Shown: positions 1-9,212, counted from the stretch's first letter. The stretch is 64,000 bases of DNA from Pseudomonadales bacterium (GCA_023254735.1 JALRKV010000013.1:1-64000), one strand, 5' to 3'. Notes: generated by a model from the sequence alone, not told the origin. Numbers and translations: made by a program.

Positions 1-9
1 CTACCTAGG

Positions 10-252
10 CGTTACCTAAACGTTACCATGTGACACATATCACAAATCAGACTAAAATCCGCTAGTTACATAGGAAATACAGCGACGATTTAGGGGATCA
101 AAAAGCCAAACCGGATGACACCAACTAACAAGTTTGTCATCTAAATTATTGTAAAATATATAATTTTTACAATATTCGTGGAATATTCTCGTTCTTGCTA
201 TCTATTATCAAAAAACTCAAAAAGTGTTACCAATATTCAACGTTTGTGTTAC
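10..252 (+). promoter_or_regulatory. AT-rich upstream region with spaced GTTAC direct repeats
   Basis: CGTTACC occurs at 10-16 and 21-27 (11 bp apart) and GTGTTAC at 224-230 and 246-252 (22 bp apart). Spacing by whole helical turns is typical of sites for dimeric OmpR-type or similar regulators. The region is AT-rich and holds no convincing open reading frame. I could not pick a clear promoter. Confidence 0.3.
29..44. promoter_or_regulatory. CRP/Vfr-type binding site
   Basis: The sequence TGTGACACATATCACA is a perfect TGTGA-N6-TCACA palindrome, the consensus of CRP-family activators. It lies about 280 bases before the small membrane peptide gene at 326. The family assignment rests on the motif only; whether this host has a CRP or Vfr protein is not visible here. 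Confidence 0.55.
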
Positions 253-325
253 TATATGCCCCGTTGCTGGATAGGGAGGCGTCGGGCCTCAGACTAAAGC
301 AACAACATAAGTTCAGGAGATTGTC

Positions 326-439
326 ATGAGCAACGCACTCAAAAGAGCGCGCCCCGTAGTAGAAGCCACTGTTGTCAGCGTCGCATTAATAATCGCTGCC
401 CTATCAGTGCCCGCTGCGATAGTGCTCGCCAGCGTTTAA
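326..439 (+). CDS. small single-pass membrane peptide, 37 aa
   Basis: This short reading frame starts with ATG and has CAGGAGA just upstream with suitable spacing. The peptide has a basic N-terminus (MSNALKRARP) followed by one hydrophobic stretch, roughly residues 14-36, rich in Val, Ala, Ile and Leu, so it would be a one-helix inner-membrane peptide. It sits alone between a possible CRP-controlled region and the terminator at 552-588, forming a self-contained short transcription unit. I do not recognise a family. The transcript could also act as a small RNA. Support is the ribosome binding site, the helix and the terminator; no homologue is known to me. Confidence 0.45.
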   Translation: MSNALKRARPVVEATVVSVALIIAALSVPAAIVLASV

Positions 440-551
440 ACGCAGCAACAAAGGAATTGAAGGTGCCCGCTAGTCACCGCGTGCACCGATAAAGGTGAAT
501 GACACCGAGTCAGGATTACGACACCCCCCACATTTTTTCTGTGCATCTTGA

Positions 552-588
552 ACACCAAATTTCTCCCCGAGGTTTGGTGTTTTTTTTT
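552..588 (+). terminator. Rho-independent terminator
   Basis: An 8-bp perfect stem (ACACCAAA at 552-559 with TTTGGTGT at 573-580) with a 13-base loop is followed by nine T residues. It ends the short transcription unit that carries the peptide at 326 and sits directly in front of the converging moaB stop codon. Confidence 0.85.
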
Positions 589-591
589 GCG

Positions 592-1104
592 TTAAAAATC
601 GACTACTTTCAATTTATCGACGAAATTACAGGGCTTATGACTACTATCTAATTGCTCTGCGATCACCCGATCCCACCCTGTTGCGCAGGCACCTGGCGAG
701 CCCGGCAAACAGAAGACAATGACATTATTCGCAATCCCCGCAAACGCTCGGGATTGTATTGTCGATGAACCAATTTCCGCATGGGAGAGCTGACGAAAGA
801 GTTCACCAAACCCGTCGATGGACACGTCAAATAGCGGCTGAATCGCTTTCTGAGTATTGTCGCGGGGAGTAAACCCTGTTCCTCCGGTCATCACTATTGC
901 CTGTACGCCGGGGTCGGCTATTAGCCGAGAAACCTCGGCCCGCAATTGATAGACATCATCTTTAATGATGCTTTTGTGGCAAAGACTATGGCCCGCAGAG
1001 ACAAGGCGCTCCACGAGCACGGCGCCCGACCGATCAGTTTCCTCAGTCCGAGTATCAGACACTGTTACCACTGCTATTCGCAGACTTTTCATCACTTCAC
1101 TCAT
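592..1104 (-). CDS. moaB: molybdenum cofactor biosynthesis protein B (MoaB/Mog family)
   Basis: MoaB/Mog proteins bind molybdopterin and, in the Mog branch, adenylylate it before molybdenum insertion. The 170-aa protein is about family length. It opens with IAVVTVSDTRTEETDRSG and carries the conserved MTGGTGFTPRDNT loop in the middle, the pterin-binding signature. The gene follows moaA on the same strand with about 100 bp between them, so the two are probably co-transcribed and serve early cofactor synthesis. Other moa genes (moaC, moaD, moaE) are not in the window. Whether it acts as MoaB or Mog cannot be told from the motif alone. Confidence 0.9.
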   Translation of the reverse strand: MSEVMKSLRIAVVTVSDTRTEETDRSGAVLVERLVSAGHSLCHKSIIKDDVYQLRAEVSRLIADPGVQAIVMTGGTGFTPRDNTQKAIQPLFDVSIDGFGELFRQLSHAEIGSSTIQSRAFAGIANNVIVFCLPGSPGACATGWDRVIAEQLDSSHKPCNFVDKLKVVDF

Positions 1105-1207
1105 TCATTGTCCATCCTGATTACTTCACGCAGCCGAAAAGGCGTAGGCGGCCATCTGGCAGGCCCCTCGTTGCAAACAAGTGACGCTGCGGCGAAGCAC
1201 AGCAGCA

Positions 1208-2224
1208 CTAACCGCCCGTCATGTTCATCAATCGAACGGGTTGCGCGTAGTCTTTTTCGTAGAAATAGTGTCGTTCGGGTTTGAGGTCCATTGCCGCTAT
1301 TATCGCGTCGCGCAGCATTGCCTCGCTAAAATTTTCTGCCCTCAAAATCGCCCTCAAGTCCATCGAGTGCTCATTTCCCAGGCATAAAAGCAGTCGCCCT
1401 TCAACGGTGACCCGAACCCTATTGCAGTCGCCGCAAAAATTATGTGTCACTGGAGAGATGAAACCGATGCGCGATTTGTAACCCTTCACGTCTACGTAGC
1501 GCGAGGGCCCTGCGGTTTTAGCCGTACTCTCAGAAAGCTCGAAGCGCGAATCTAACAGCTCTCGAACCCATGCGTTGCTGCAGGTAGTGTCCTCACGGGC
1601 GTGATCGGAGGCTTCTCCGAGTGGCATTTCCTCAATAAAGGCGATATCGATATCGCGTGCTAAGGCGTACTCCGCTAAATCAATGACTTCGTCTTCGTTA
1701 TAGCCGCGCATGATGACGCTGTTGAGTTTCACTCTATCAAAACCCGCCGCTCTCGCAGCATCGATACCTGCGAGCACTTTGTCGAGCTTACCCACTCTGG
1801 AAATCCGTTTGAAACGCTCAGCGTCTAGGCTATCAATACTCACGTTCACCCGTGTGACGCCTGCAGCACGCAGAGGCGCGGCGTACTTATCAAGCTGAGC
1901 ACCATTAGTCGTAATCAGCAGCTCTTCTAGATCAGTGAGTCGTCCTAAGCGCTCTACGAGCGTGATTACATCGCTGCGCACCAGGGGCTCGCCCCCCGTC
2001 AAACGAATCTTTGTCACCCCTAAGTCAACGAAGGCTTTGCCGACGAGAAACAACTCCTCGAGGCTCAGTATTTCCTTACGCGGCAAAAACGTCATCTCTT
2101 CGGTCATACAGTAAACACAGCGAAAATCGCATCGATCAGTGACCGACAACCGAATGTAATCGACTTGGCGCCCGAATTTGTCGATTAATGCCTTGCGGTT
2201 AATGCCGTTGTTACTTGCTGCCAT
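1208..2224 (-). CDS. moaA: GTP 3',8-cyclase MoaA
   Basis: MoaA is a radical SAM enzyme that converts GTP to 3',8-cyclo-7,8-dihydro-GTP, the first step of molybdenum cofactor synthesis. The 338-aa protein has the N-terminal radical SAM cluster motif CDFRCVYC (Cys32, Cys36, Cys39), the TGGEPL SAM-binding segment, and a second C-terminal 4Fe-4S site in [10 protein letters not shown] plus a downstream Cys. It ends in Gly-Gly (MTGG), the C-terminal tail needed for the cyclase reaction in characterised MoaA proteins. Length, motifs and the ATG start all agree. It lies upstream of moaB on the same strand. Confidence 0.96.
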   Translation of the reverse strand: MAASNNGINRKALIDKFGRQVDYIRLSVTDRCDFRCVYCMTEEMTFLPRKEILSLEELFLVGKAFVDLGVTKIRLTGGEPLVRSDVITLVERLGRLTDLEELLITTNGAQLDKYAAPLRAAGVTRVNVSIDSLDAERFKRISRVGKLDKVLAGIDAARAAGFDRVKLNSVIMRGYNEDEVIDLAEYALARDIDIAFIEEMPLGEASDHAREDTTCSNAWVRELLDSRFELSESTAKTAGPSRYVDVKGYKSRIGFISPVTHNFCGDCNRVRVTVEGRLLLCLGNEHSMDLRAILRAENFSEAMLRDAIIAAMDLKPERHYFYEKDYAQPVRLMNMTGG

Positions 2225-2331
2225 GCTGCAGATCCTTCTCCATCGCTGTTGAGGTTCTCGGCCAATTAGCTGAGCCCAACTATACCTTTCTTCACACCTT
2301 ATTGCAGGCCTCGCAGGCCAGGTCTACGGTA

Positions 2332-2985
2332 TCACCTGAGCAGCTGCGCCGCGATGCCCCAGAGCGTGCATCCCATCAGGGTGTCGATAACCGGCGCCGC
2401 ACGCAAGACGAAGAATCTAACCTGCGGGCGACCAATGACGAGCGAGAGCCAGGCGAACCAAGCGAAGGTCGCGAGCATCAAATAGCTACCATAGATCGCT
2501 TGATGCGCTATTGTCGTCGCAGGGTCAATAACCACGGCAAACAAGGCGAGAAAGAAGAGTGTCGCCTTCGGATTAAGTCCATTCGTGGCGAAGCCAGTGA
2601 CGAAGGCGCGGCGCGCAAGCTGGAAAGACGGGGTTGGCGTATCGTCTTCAGCGACCGCGAGACCTACGGAGTTCGATGATCGCCGAAGCCTGAATTCGCG
2701 AAACGCCGAATACAGAGACTGGCCTCCAAGAAAAATCAGCAAAACCGCAGCACCCACCTTCATGCCCAAAAACAGTATGGGCGAGCTCGCGATTAGCACA
2801 GCAACGCCTAGGAGACAGTAGCTTACGTGAAGGCCTATACCTGAAGCGATACCAGCACTCGCCCAAAGCCCGGCAAAACTTCCGTTCTTGAGTGTCTGCC
2901 GGAGCACGATGGCAAAATCAGGTCCGGGCGATGTCACCGCGAGAAGGTGCGCGAGAGCGATCGTGCCAAACTCAGTCCAATTCAA
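2332..2985 (-). CDS. LysE/RhtB family amino acid exporter
   Basis: This 217-aa protein has the LysE/RhtB N-terminal signature SPGPDFAIVLRQTLKNG and about six hydrophobic segments, as expected for this family of inner-membrane exporters of amino acids and related metabolites. The substrate cannot be assigned. The start appears to be TTG at 2985, which puts the conserved N-terminal helix at the usual distance from the beginning. It begins three bases after the ccmI stop codon, so it may be read through from the ccm operon, although its role is unrelated to cytochrome maturation. Confidence 0.85.
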   Translation of the reverse strand: MNWTEFGTIALAHLLAVTSPGPDFAIVLRQTLKNGSFAGLWASAGIASGIGLHVSYCLLGVAVLIASSPILFLGMKVGAAVLLIFLGGQSLYSAFREFRLRRSSNSVGLAVAEDDTPTPSFQLARRAFVTGFATNGLNPKATLFFLALFAVVIDPATTIAHQAIYGSYLMLATFAWFAWLSLVIGRPQVRFFVLRAAPVIDTLMGCTLWGIAAQLLR

Positions 2986-2988
2986 CGA

Positions 2989-4218
2989 CTACTCGACCTC
3001 GTCACTAATCGTGAGCCTGATAACCGTCTGCTGGGTCTTATGCGCAAAATCCTCAGAAACAACGCGATAGTCACCTCGAGTAGGATTCGCTGTGCCAGAA
3101 AGCGAAACTAATGCCGACACGCGAACCAAATCCGCCGAACTCAGATTGAATGGCCCGACTTGCGAGGAATTATCCAGAGTGATCGTCGCAGGAAGATCGG
3201 CAACCCGAAGCTGTGCAGCAGCGAGCGGCGGCATTCCTTCGCGCTCAGCATTACGCACTGCCACAAAAACCCGCAAATCAGGCGCTATTACCAAGCCCTC
3301 TGCCAGAGCGAGTTGAACCTCTATCACAGGTCCTGCGATCTGCTCGCCAGACTCTTCCTGCATCAGCCGCTGTGCATTCGCAATTTCTGCTCGCAGAGAC
3401 TGCGCCTCAGGAGAATTCGGGTCGAGTTGAATAAGTATCCGCCAATTAGCGATAGCGGCTTCATAGTCACCCCTGTTCTGCGCATCCGCTGCGAGCAATT
3501 GAATGATGGCAATTTCGTTGGGGTTAATTGCACGCGCTTGTTCAATGAGCGCCTCGAGTTCAGGCGTGAACTGGAATTCAGACTTGATGTAGAGTGCCAG
3601 CGCTGCACGCCCAAGCACTAGCGCTTCTTCGGGCTGACCGCCAAGCCGCTGCGCTGCCTGCCGATAGGATATTTCAGCCTCGTTAAATCTGCCTATCGTG
3701 GCGAAGTTTTCGCCTAAGAAATACCAAACCCAAGGATTCTCATTCCCATTTTTTACCAGATCGCCCAGTTGGGTCACCAGTGCTGAGGCGGCAGCAGCGT
3801 CTCCCTGAGCGGCCAGCGATGCTTGAAACAATCCCATGACCTGGACGTCTTCGATGTAGCCCCAGCGTTTATAGAGTGTGACGGACATTGCAGGAAGCAC
3901 GATGACGATTAAGCCCACGATGAGCCAACCACGCGGAGAGTGTACGGGCACAGCCCTCTTCGGCATTGCCTCCTCAACGTCGTCGAGCAGAGACTGCTGT
4001 AGTTCGCGCAGCAGAACGGCGTGTTCGTCTGCCTCTATTTCGCCCTCTGCAAGATCCTGAGCAAGCTCACTTTCTCTTTCCGCGAAAAGCCGCAGATTTT
4101 CGCTGCGCTGAACACTATCGACCGCCACTTCATCGACCCCGTTCGCTCGAAAGAAAGGAACCACAAAAAAAGCAAGGGCCAGAGCGGCAAGCGCTGCAGC
4201 TAAACTCCAAAAAAGCAT
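2989..4218 (-). CDS. ccmI: cytochrome c maturation protein CcmI (CycH)
   Basis: CcmI is a membrane-anchored chaperone that holds apocytochrome c for the CcmF/CcmH heme ligation complex. The 409-aa protein begins with a membrane helix and a coiled-coil-like acidic segment (the CcmI-1 part with two helices near residues 1-20 and 95-115), followed by TPR-like repeats around residues 150-270 (NPWVWYFLGENFATIGRFNE and following) and a C-terminal beta-rich domain. It directly follows ccmH. This domain layout is typical of gammaproteobacterial CcmI encoded apart from CcmH. Confidence 0.93.
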   Translation of the reverse strand: MLFWSLAAALAALALAFFVVPFFRANGVDEVAVDSVQRSENLRLFAERESELAQDLAEGEIEADEHAVLLRELQQSLLDDVEEAMPKRAVPVHSPRGWLIVGLIVIVLPAMSVTLYKRWGYIEDVQVMGLFQASLAAQGDAAAASALVTQLGDLVKNGNENPWVWYFLGENFATIGRFNEAEISYRQAAQRLGGQPEEALVLGRAALALYIKSEFQFTPELEALIEQARAINPNEIAIIQLLAADAQNRGDYEAAIANWRILIQLDPNSPEAQSLRAEIANAQRLMQEESGEQIAGPVIEVQLALAEGLVIAPDLRVFVAVRNAEREGMPPLAAAQLRVADLPATITLDNSSQVGPFNLSSADLVRVSALVSLSGTANPTRGDYRVVSEDFAHKTQQTVIRLTISDEVE

Positions 4219-4281
4219 AATTATCCTGTTGTTCTCTCTGTTTGCCGCGTCGCGCTCGCACCGATTCGCTGTGAGAGCGCC

Positions 4282-4833
4282 CTACTCATTCGGGTTCTCG
4301 GCAGCGGCTTTCGACCTACCGTGTTCGGCGATTAACGCATCTAGACGGTTCTTTGACTCACCGGTAACGACCACCGGTTCTGCATCCATCCTCTTCGCCT
4401 TTCGCCAAATACCAACAAGCACTATTGCACCGATGAGGAAAAATAACAGAGGACCGAACCACAGCAGTATCGTTTCTGGTTTTAGCCGCGGTTTGTAGAA
4501 GATGAAATCGCCGTAGCGCTCATACATAAACTGTTCGATCTGCTCGTCGCTCATTCCCTCCATGATCATCCGATGCACCTCCCGGCGCAGGTCTTCGGCG
4601 ACGCCACCTGTGGACCCTGAAAGACTGGTATTTTGACACATGGGGCAGCGCAGTTCGTCCGACAGCGCACGGAACCTTTTTTGCTGTTCCTGCGTTTCGA
4701 ATTCGAATGTATCGACTTGTGCAATGCTTATCCCCGGCTGGGAAACAGCGAGAATCAAAAATACGAGGCAGAGAAAACTGAATAAACTAAACCTTCCTAA
4801 CCCTGCTTTACTCGTTAAATGCCTACTCATCAT
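4282..4833 (-). CDS. ccmH: cytochrome c maturation protein CcmH
   Basis: CcmH is a periplasmic thiol oxidoreductase that works with CcmG to reduce the CXXCH cysteines of apocytochrome c before heme ligation. The 183-aa protein has an N-terminal signal or anchor helix (about residues 12-38), the signature LRCPMCQN with the CXXC pair, and a C-terminal membrane helix (ILLWFGPLLFFLIGAIVLVG). This is the short CcmH form, with the TPR part encoded separately as ccmI. Its ATG overlaps the ccmG stop codon, which indicates translational coupling. Confidence 0.95.
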   Translation of the reverse strand: MMSRHLTSKAGLGRFSLFSFLCLVFLILAVSQPGISIAQVDTFEFETQEQQKRFRALSDELRCPMCQNTSLSGSTGGVAEDLRREVHRMIMEGMSDEQIEQFMYERYGDFIFYKPRLKPETILLWFGPLLFFLIGAIVLVGIWRKAKRMDAEPVVVTGESKNRLDALIAEHGRSKAAAENPNE

Positions 4834-5366
4834 TTGGCCTCTTCCGCTCTGAGTTCGGCGATCGCCGGCTCAAAGACTTCGCGCCACACCGTTTCATCGA
4901 GGACGCTGACATGTCGGTAGCGAATAACCCCCTCACTATCGACTAGGTATGTCTCAGGTGCACCGTAGACACCGAGATCGATACCAAATCGTCCAGGTTC
5001 GTCGAGTATGCTAAACACATAGGGATTACCATTCTCTTCCAACCAATTAAGCGCCAAGGCTTTTTGGTCGCGGTAGTTGACACCAACGATGGGAATCTCG
5101 CCTGATTCCGACAAACGCATAAAAGTAGGGTGCTCGACTAGGCATGGCAGGCAATAGCTGCCCCAGACGTTGAGCAGAAAGGGTTCAGACGGCAAAGAGT
5201 CGTTAGTTACGGAATTACCGTCAACCGTCATAAGATCAAATGCCGGCATTGGCTTGTCGATCAACATAGACGGCAGCTCTTTGCTGTCAAGATACAGTCC
5301 CCGCCACATGACTAGCGCCAAAAGCACAAAGGCGGCTACTGGCAGGAACGCGAATGAACGACTCAT
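4830..5366 (-). CDS. ccmG: thiol:disulfide interchange protein CcmG (DsbE)
   Basis: CcmG is a membrane-tethered thioredoxin-fold protein that keeps CcmH or apocytochrome c reduced. I place the start at the ATG at 5366 (178 aa), which has GGAG about nine bases upstream; an in-frame TTG five codons earlier overlaps that ribosome binding site. The protein has an N-terminal anchor helix, then a thioredoxin fold with the active site YCLPC (Cys72 and Cys75) and the YGAPETYLVDSEG segment with the cis-Pro of CcmG. It lies between ccmF and ccmH, as usual. Confidence 0.95.
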   Translation of the reverse strand: MSRSFAFLPVAAFVLLALVMWRGLYLDSKELPSMLIDKPMPAFDLMTVDGNSVTNDSLPSEPFLLNVWGSYCLPCLVEHPTFMRLSESGEIPIVGVNYRDQKALALNWLEENGNPYVFSILDEPGRFGIDLGVYGAPETYLVDSEGVIRYRHVSVLDETVWREVFEPAIAELRAEEAK

Positions 5367-5485
5367 CTCTGTTGACTCCAAATAGAAAAACTCCGCACAG
5401 CCTCACGCCGCGGAAAGCCTTAACGCCGTTAGTAGTTCTCTGGCTATAGCGGTGTTCAGGATTTTATCTAGTAACAATCCAAAAA

Positions 5486-7492
5486 CTATCGGGCAGCTAC
5501 CTCGACTGACTCAACTGAATCAGCCGGTGCAGCGGCTTGCTTCTTAACAGCGTGCTTTTCAAGCGCACGGCGGTAGCGCTTGTCACCCGCGGCCACCACG
5601 CCGCCTAAGCACATAAAGATCGCACCGAGCCAAACCCAACGCACGAAGGGCTTGACGTAAATAGTCATCGACCAAGCGGCGGCGCCCTTCTCTTCACCGA
5701 GAGTCACGAAGAGGTCGCGCCAGAATCCGGCGTCAATGGCCATCTCAGTTGAAGGCGTCCCGCTAGCAAGATATAGGCGCCTCTCGGGATGCAGTTCACG
5801 CAAAAACTCTTCGCCACGGTAAACCTCAAGCGTTGCTTCCATACCGCGGAAATTTGGCCCGGTAATTGGCTTCGCGCCAACAAATTCGAAGGCATAACCT
5901 CCGAGATTCATACGCTCTCCAGGGCTTAACAGCACACTTTTCTCTGTGGAGTAGACACTCGTGAGCGCTGCCCCGACTATCATGGTGGCCACCCCTAAAT
6001 GCGCGAGCTGCATTCCGTAGTAGCTCAAGGGCAGCGAGGCCAGCCCAGCGCTAAGTGTCTTTTTGTTCGCCACTTTATTTTTTATGTCCCTCACAGCCGA
6101 GAGAAGTATCCAGAGGGCGAGAACGATGGTAATCGTTGGCCCAAATCCGAATTCGAGAGTGATCATAAGCGGCAACGCAATACCCAGGCCTAGACTGATC
6201 ACACCAACCCAGAGAAGCTGAGTCGACAAATAGCGCCCTGAGGTCTTCTTCCATCGAGAGATCGGTCCGACGCCGAGGACCAGCGCTAGCAAGGCCATCA
6301 AGGGGACGAAAATCGCGTTAAAGTAAGGTGGCCCAATAGAGATCAGATCATCGGTCAGCGCCTGATAAACCATCGGGAAGAGCGTACCAAGAAACACCGA
6401 GGCAGCAGACACAACCAAAATGAGATTGTTCACAAGGAGGAGCATTTCTCTCGACAAAATTCCGAAACCAAAACGCCCCCGCAGCAGCGGTGCGCGCAAC
6501 GCGAACAGCAAGAGCGCCCCCCCGACCGACAGCGTCAAAATAGCGAGAATAAAGACTCCACGCTCCGGATCCGTCGCGAACGCATGTACCGACGTGAGCA
6601 GCCCCGAACGCGTTATGAAGGTGCCAAGCAGGCTCCCCGCGAACGCGAGAATCGCGAGCATCACTGTCCAGCTCTTGAATATCCCTCTCTTCTCGGTCAC
6701 TGCGAGCGAGTGGATAAGCGCCGTTCCGAAAAGCCAAGTGATAAGCGGTGGGTTCTCAACCGGATCCCATGCCCACCAGCCGCCCCAGCCCAGCTCGTAG
6801 TAGGCCCACCAGCTGCCAAGCGCGATCCCAATAGTGAGAATAGCCCAAGCGACATTTGCCCAAGGCCGACACCAGCGCGCCCATGCTGCATCAAGCCGGC
6901 CGCTCAACAGCGCGGCCATAGCGAAGGCAAACACAACAGAAAATCCGACATACCCCATATACAGCGTAGGTGGGTGAACAATAAACCCGAAGTCCTGCAG
7001 GGCTGAATTCAAATCTGCACCATCCGCAGGTGGCAAGGGCACGATTCGATCGAATGGATTGGAGGTAGCGAGCATGAACAGCAAATAGCCCACGCTCAAT
7101 AGCCCGAGGACGCCGAGTACACGTGCGACAAATTCGAGAGGCATGCTTCGGCTAAATACGGCTACGGCCAACATCCAGCCTGCAAGCATAAACGTCCAGA
7201 GGAGAAACGAGCCTTCATGCCCTCCCCAGACTGCGGTCAATTTGTAGCGAAACGGCAGCAGAGAATTAGAGTGTTGCTGGATGTAGGTGACAGAAAAGTC
7301 GTCGACGGCAAACGAATATGTTAACAGCACATAGGCAAGGCCAATAAAAACGAAGACGCCCGCGACCAAGGGCCTCGCTAGCCCCATGAAACGAACGTTG
7401 CCGCTCGCGGCTCCGTACAGGGGAAAGGTTCCGAGCAGAACGCACAAGCAGAGCGCGAGAATGAGAGCAAAATGTCCTAGTTCTGGAAGCAA
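5486..7492 (-). CDS. ccmF: heme lyase subunit CcmF
   Basis: CcmF is the large integral-membrane part of the heme ligase that takes heme from CcmE and attaches it to apocytochrome c. The 668-aa protein opens with MLPELGHFALILALCLCV, the family N-terminus, has many membrane helices, and carries the tryptophan-rich periplasmic WWD segment GWGGWWAWDPVENPPLITWL followed by TALIHSLAVTEKRG. The start is a TTG at 7492, supported by the position of the conserved N-terminus. The segment after DPVEN differs from the more usual ASFMPWL. It sits in the ccm operon between ccmE and ccmG. Confidence 0.96.
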   Translation of the reverse strand: MLPELGHFALILALCLCVLLGTFPLYGAASGNVRFMGLARPLVAGVFVFIGLAYVLLTYSFAVDDFSVTYIQQHSNSLLPFRYKLTAVWGGHEGSFLLWTFMLAGWMLAVAVFSRSMPLEFVARVLGVLGLLSVGYLLFMLATSNPFDRIVPLPPADGADLNSALQDFGFIVHPPTLYMGYVGFSVVFAFAMAALLSGRLDAAWARWCRPWANVAWAILTIGIALGSWWAYYELGWGGWWAWDPVENPPLITWLFGTALIHSLAVTEKRGIFKSWTVMLAILAFAGSLLGTFITRSGLLTSVHAFATDPERGVFILAILTLSVGGALLLFALRAPLLRGRFGFGILSREMLLLVNNLILVVSAASVFLGTLFPMVYQALTDDLISIGPPYFNAIFVPLMALLALVLGVGPISRWKKTSGRYLSTQLLWVGVISLGLGIALPLMITLEFGFGPTITIVLALWILLSAVRDIKNKVANKKTLSAGLASLPLSYYGMQLAHLGVATMIVGAALTSVYSTEKSVLLSPGERMNLGGYAFEFVGAKPITGPNFRGMEATLEVYRGEEFLRELHPERRLYLASGTPSTEMAIDAGFWRDLFVTLGEEKGAAAWSMTIYVKPFVRWVWLGAIFMCLGGVVAAGDKRYRRALEKHAVKKQAAAPADSVESVEVAAR

Positions 7493-7605
7493 AGAGTCCT
7501 ACCTCGGTGCAGGGCACCATCTTTTATTTCGAAAGGGCGAAGCGTTAGCATGCTGCTGCTTTGCCTGAGACTTCATGTTTTACCGAGCCAAGCTTGTTTC
7601 AAGCC

Positions 7606-8079
7606 CTAGTAACTAGGCTTGTAGCCCTCGCTTGGCATAACACCTTGCGCGCCGGTCCCGGCCGCGTCCAGTGCAGCTTTGACTTCCGGCGACATATAGT
7701 TCTCGTCATGCTTGGCGAGCACTTTCGAGGCTTGAAATACGCCGTCAGGATCTACTCTACCCTCAGCGACAATGCCCTGACCCTCGCGAAAAAGGTCTGG
7801 CAGAATACCGACGTAGTGAATCGGTACTTCACTGACAAAATCAGTAGTTACGAAGCTGACACTCAAACTGTCTTCCTCGCGCGCGATGGAACCGTCTTTC
7901 ACCATGCCGCCTATGCGGAAGTGCTGACCGTCCGGCACCTCGCCTTCGGCCACCTGCGTGGGCGTGAAGAACATATTAATGTTCTGTTGGAGCGCATAAA
8001 GCGTGAGCCCAACAGCCGCGCTAAGTCCGAGAGTAATGAAAAGTATAATACCTAGCTTCTTTCTTCGATGAGGTTTCAT
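7606..8079 (-). CDS. ccmE: heme chaperone CcmE
   Basis: CcmE binds heme covalently in the periplasm and passes it to CcmF. The 157-aa protein has a short basic N-terminus ([10 protein letters not shown]), one membrane helix (residues 10-30), an OB-fold body and the [13 protein letters not shown] motif, in which the His is the known covalent heme ligand and the Tyr the axial ligand. It starts within the end of ccmD (ATGA overlap) with a good AAGGAG ribosome binding site, so it is coupled to ccmD. Confidence 0.96.
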   Translation of the reverse strand: MKPHRRKKLGIILFITLGLSAAVGLTLYALQQNINMFFTPTQVAEGEVPDGQHFRIGGMVKDGSIAREEDSLSVSFVTTDFVSEVPIHYVGILPDLFREGQGIVAEGRVDPDGVFQASKVLAKHDENYMSPEVKAALDAAGTGAQGVMPSEGYKPSY

Positions 8080-8444
8080 GAATTTTCTCCTTGCTGAGAG
8101 CGCCGAAGATCGCTTGCCGACTGCGAAGCGGGCTGTATTACCTCTCTTGCGTCTCCTGCGTCTCCAGACTCGTCACTCTGCCCTTGCGATTCAGCTTCCG
8201 CGGTCTGGACACCAGACATGCTCTCACGATTTATGGCCGCGCTATTGAGCGCGACTTGGTCATCGATGCGCGCTCTGCGCCGTAAATCCCGAAGCAAGGC
8301 GCTACGCCGCCTCAACGGCACGAGTATATTAACCGCGATGAATAGCGCGAAAAGACCGTACACCGCCCAGACATTAAACGCATAGCCACCCATGTCGATG
8401 AATTCGGCCCAGCTGTCGAATTGTATGGCGTTGATTAGATCCAT
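8076..8444 (-). CDS. ccmD: CcmD with long C-terminal tail
   Basis: CcmD is a small membrane protein that helps CcmABC release heme-loaded CcmE. The first 60 residues fit the family: [19 protein letters not shown] leads into a single membrane helix and a basic segment ([16 protein letters not shown]). Usual CcmD proteins are about 50-80 aa; this one has 122, with an extra polar, low-complexity tail rich in Ser, Gln, Glu and Asp (residues 65-122). The assignment rests on the N-terminal pattern and on its place between ccmC and ccmE. The function of the tail is unknown. Confidence 0.85.
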   Translation of the reverse strand: MDLINAIQFDSWAEFIDMGGYAFNVWAVYGLFALFIAVNILVPLRRRSALLRDLRRRARIDDQVALNSAAINRESMSGVQTAEAESQGQSDESGDAGDAREVIQPASQSASDLRRSQQGENS

Positions 8445-8465
8445 GCTCTGTAGCTTCTCACTCTT

Positions 8466-9212
8466 TTAACGTTCAGCCGCAACCAGCTCTTGCACCCAGA
8501 GCGCGCGACGCTCGCGCTGCAAGATTTCGTTGCGTGTGGACAAAATCAAACTGACACTCAAAAACAGATAGACGCCCAAAATCATCAACGCAGTCGCTAT
8601 CCAAAATTCGGGGCCGTTCGCACTCCCGGTCTGAAGCGAGACGGGACTCGCCGGCTGATGCAATGTATTCCACCACTCGACAGAATACTTGATAATCACC
8701 ACGTTGATACAACCTACAATAGATAAAAGCGCGCAGGCCTTGGCCGCTTTGTCCGAATCTTCGAGAGCTGATCGAAGCGAAACCACGCCGAGCAATAGAA
8801 AGAACTGGAACAGCATCGACACGAGTCGACTATCGCTCCACTCCCACCAGGTGCCCCAGCTGACGCTTCCCCAAATTGAGCCAGTTGCCAACGTGATAAA
8901 GGAAAACCAAGCGCCCAGCGCTGCCGCGTTTTTGGCGACCATGTCGGCGAGTTTCATCTTCCAAACCAGCGTGATTGTTCCGGCTACGGCCATCAGCGGG
9001 AAAAAGGCAAGTGAGGTTCCTGCAACCGCGACATGGACCACCAGTATTCTAGACGTATATCCTTGTTGGTAGTCCGGAGGCAGAAAGAGCAGTGCCCAGA
9101 CCGTGGCTGTACCGATCACAAGAACAGTCGCGACGACGAGCCAAGGTAGCCATTTCGATGAAAGCTCATAGAACCATTTCGGCGATCCTAGTTTGGCAAA
9201 CCATAACCACAT
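8466..9212 (-). CDS. ccmC: heme exporter/transfer protein CcmC
   Basis: CcmC presents heme to CcmE in the periplasm. The start chosen is ATG at 9212 (248 aa, MWLWFAKLGSPKWFY, the usual family opening, with AGAGG upstream); a TTG three codons earlier is less likely. About six helices are visible. Both expected heme-binding His positions are present, in RILVVHV and in WWNTLHQPA. The tryptophan-rich motif reads WGTWWEWSDSRL rather than the usual WGTWWVWDARL, and the HVP that normally follows the first helix is HVA, so this is a somewhat divergent CcmC. Confidence 0.93.
   Translation of the reverse strand: MWLWFAKLGSPKWFYELSSKWLPWLVVATVLVIGTATVWALLFLPPDYQQGYTSRILVVHVAVAGTSLAFFPLMAVAGTITLVWKMKLADMVAKNAAALGAWFSFITLATGSIWGSVSWGTWWEWSDSRLVSMLFQFFLLLGVVSLRSALEDSDKAAKACALLSIVGCINVVIIKYSVEWWNTLHQPASPVSLQTGSANGPEFWIATALMILGVYLFLSVSLILSTRNEILQRERRALWVQELVAAER

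Noticed and set aside
500-592. Small plus-strand frame starting near 500
   Set aside because: It runs through the terminator stem and then antisense into moaB, so translation is not credible.
2225-2331. Possible molybdenum cofactor riboswitch near moaA
   Set aside because: The space upstream of moaA is short and shows no fitting conserved stem pattern.
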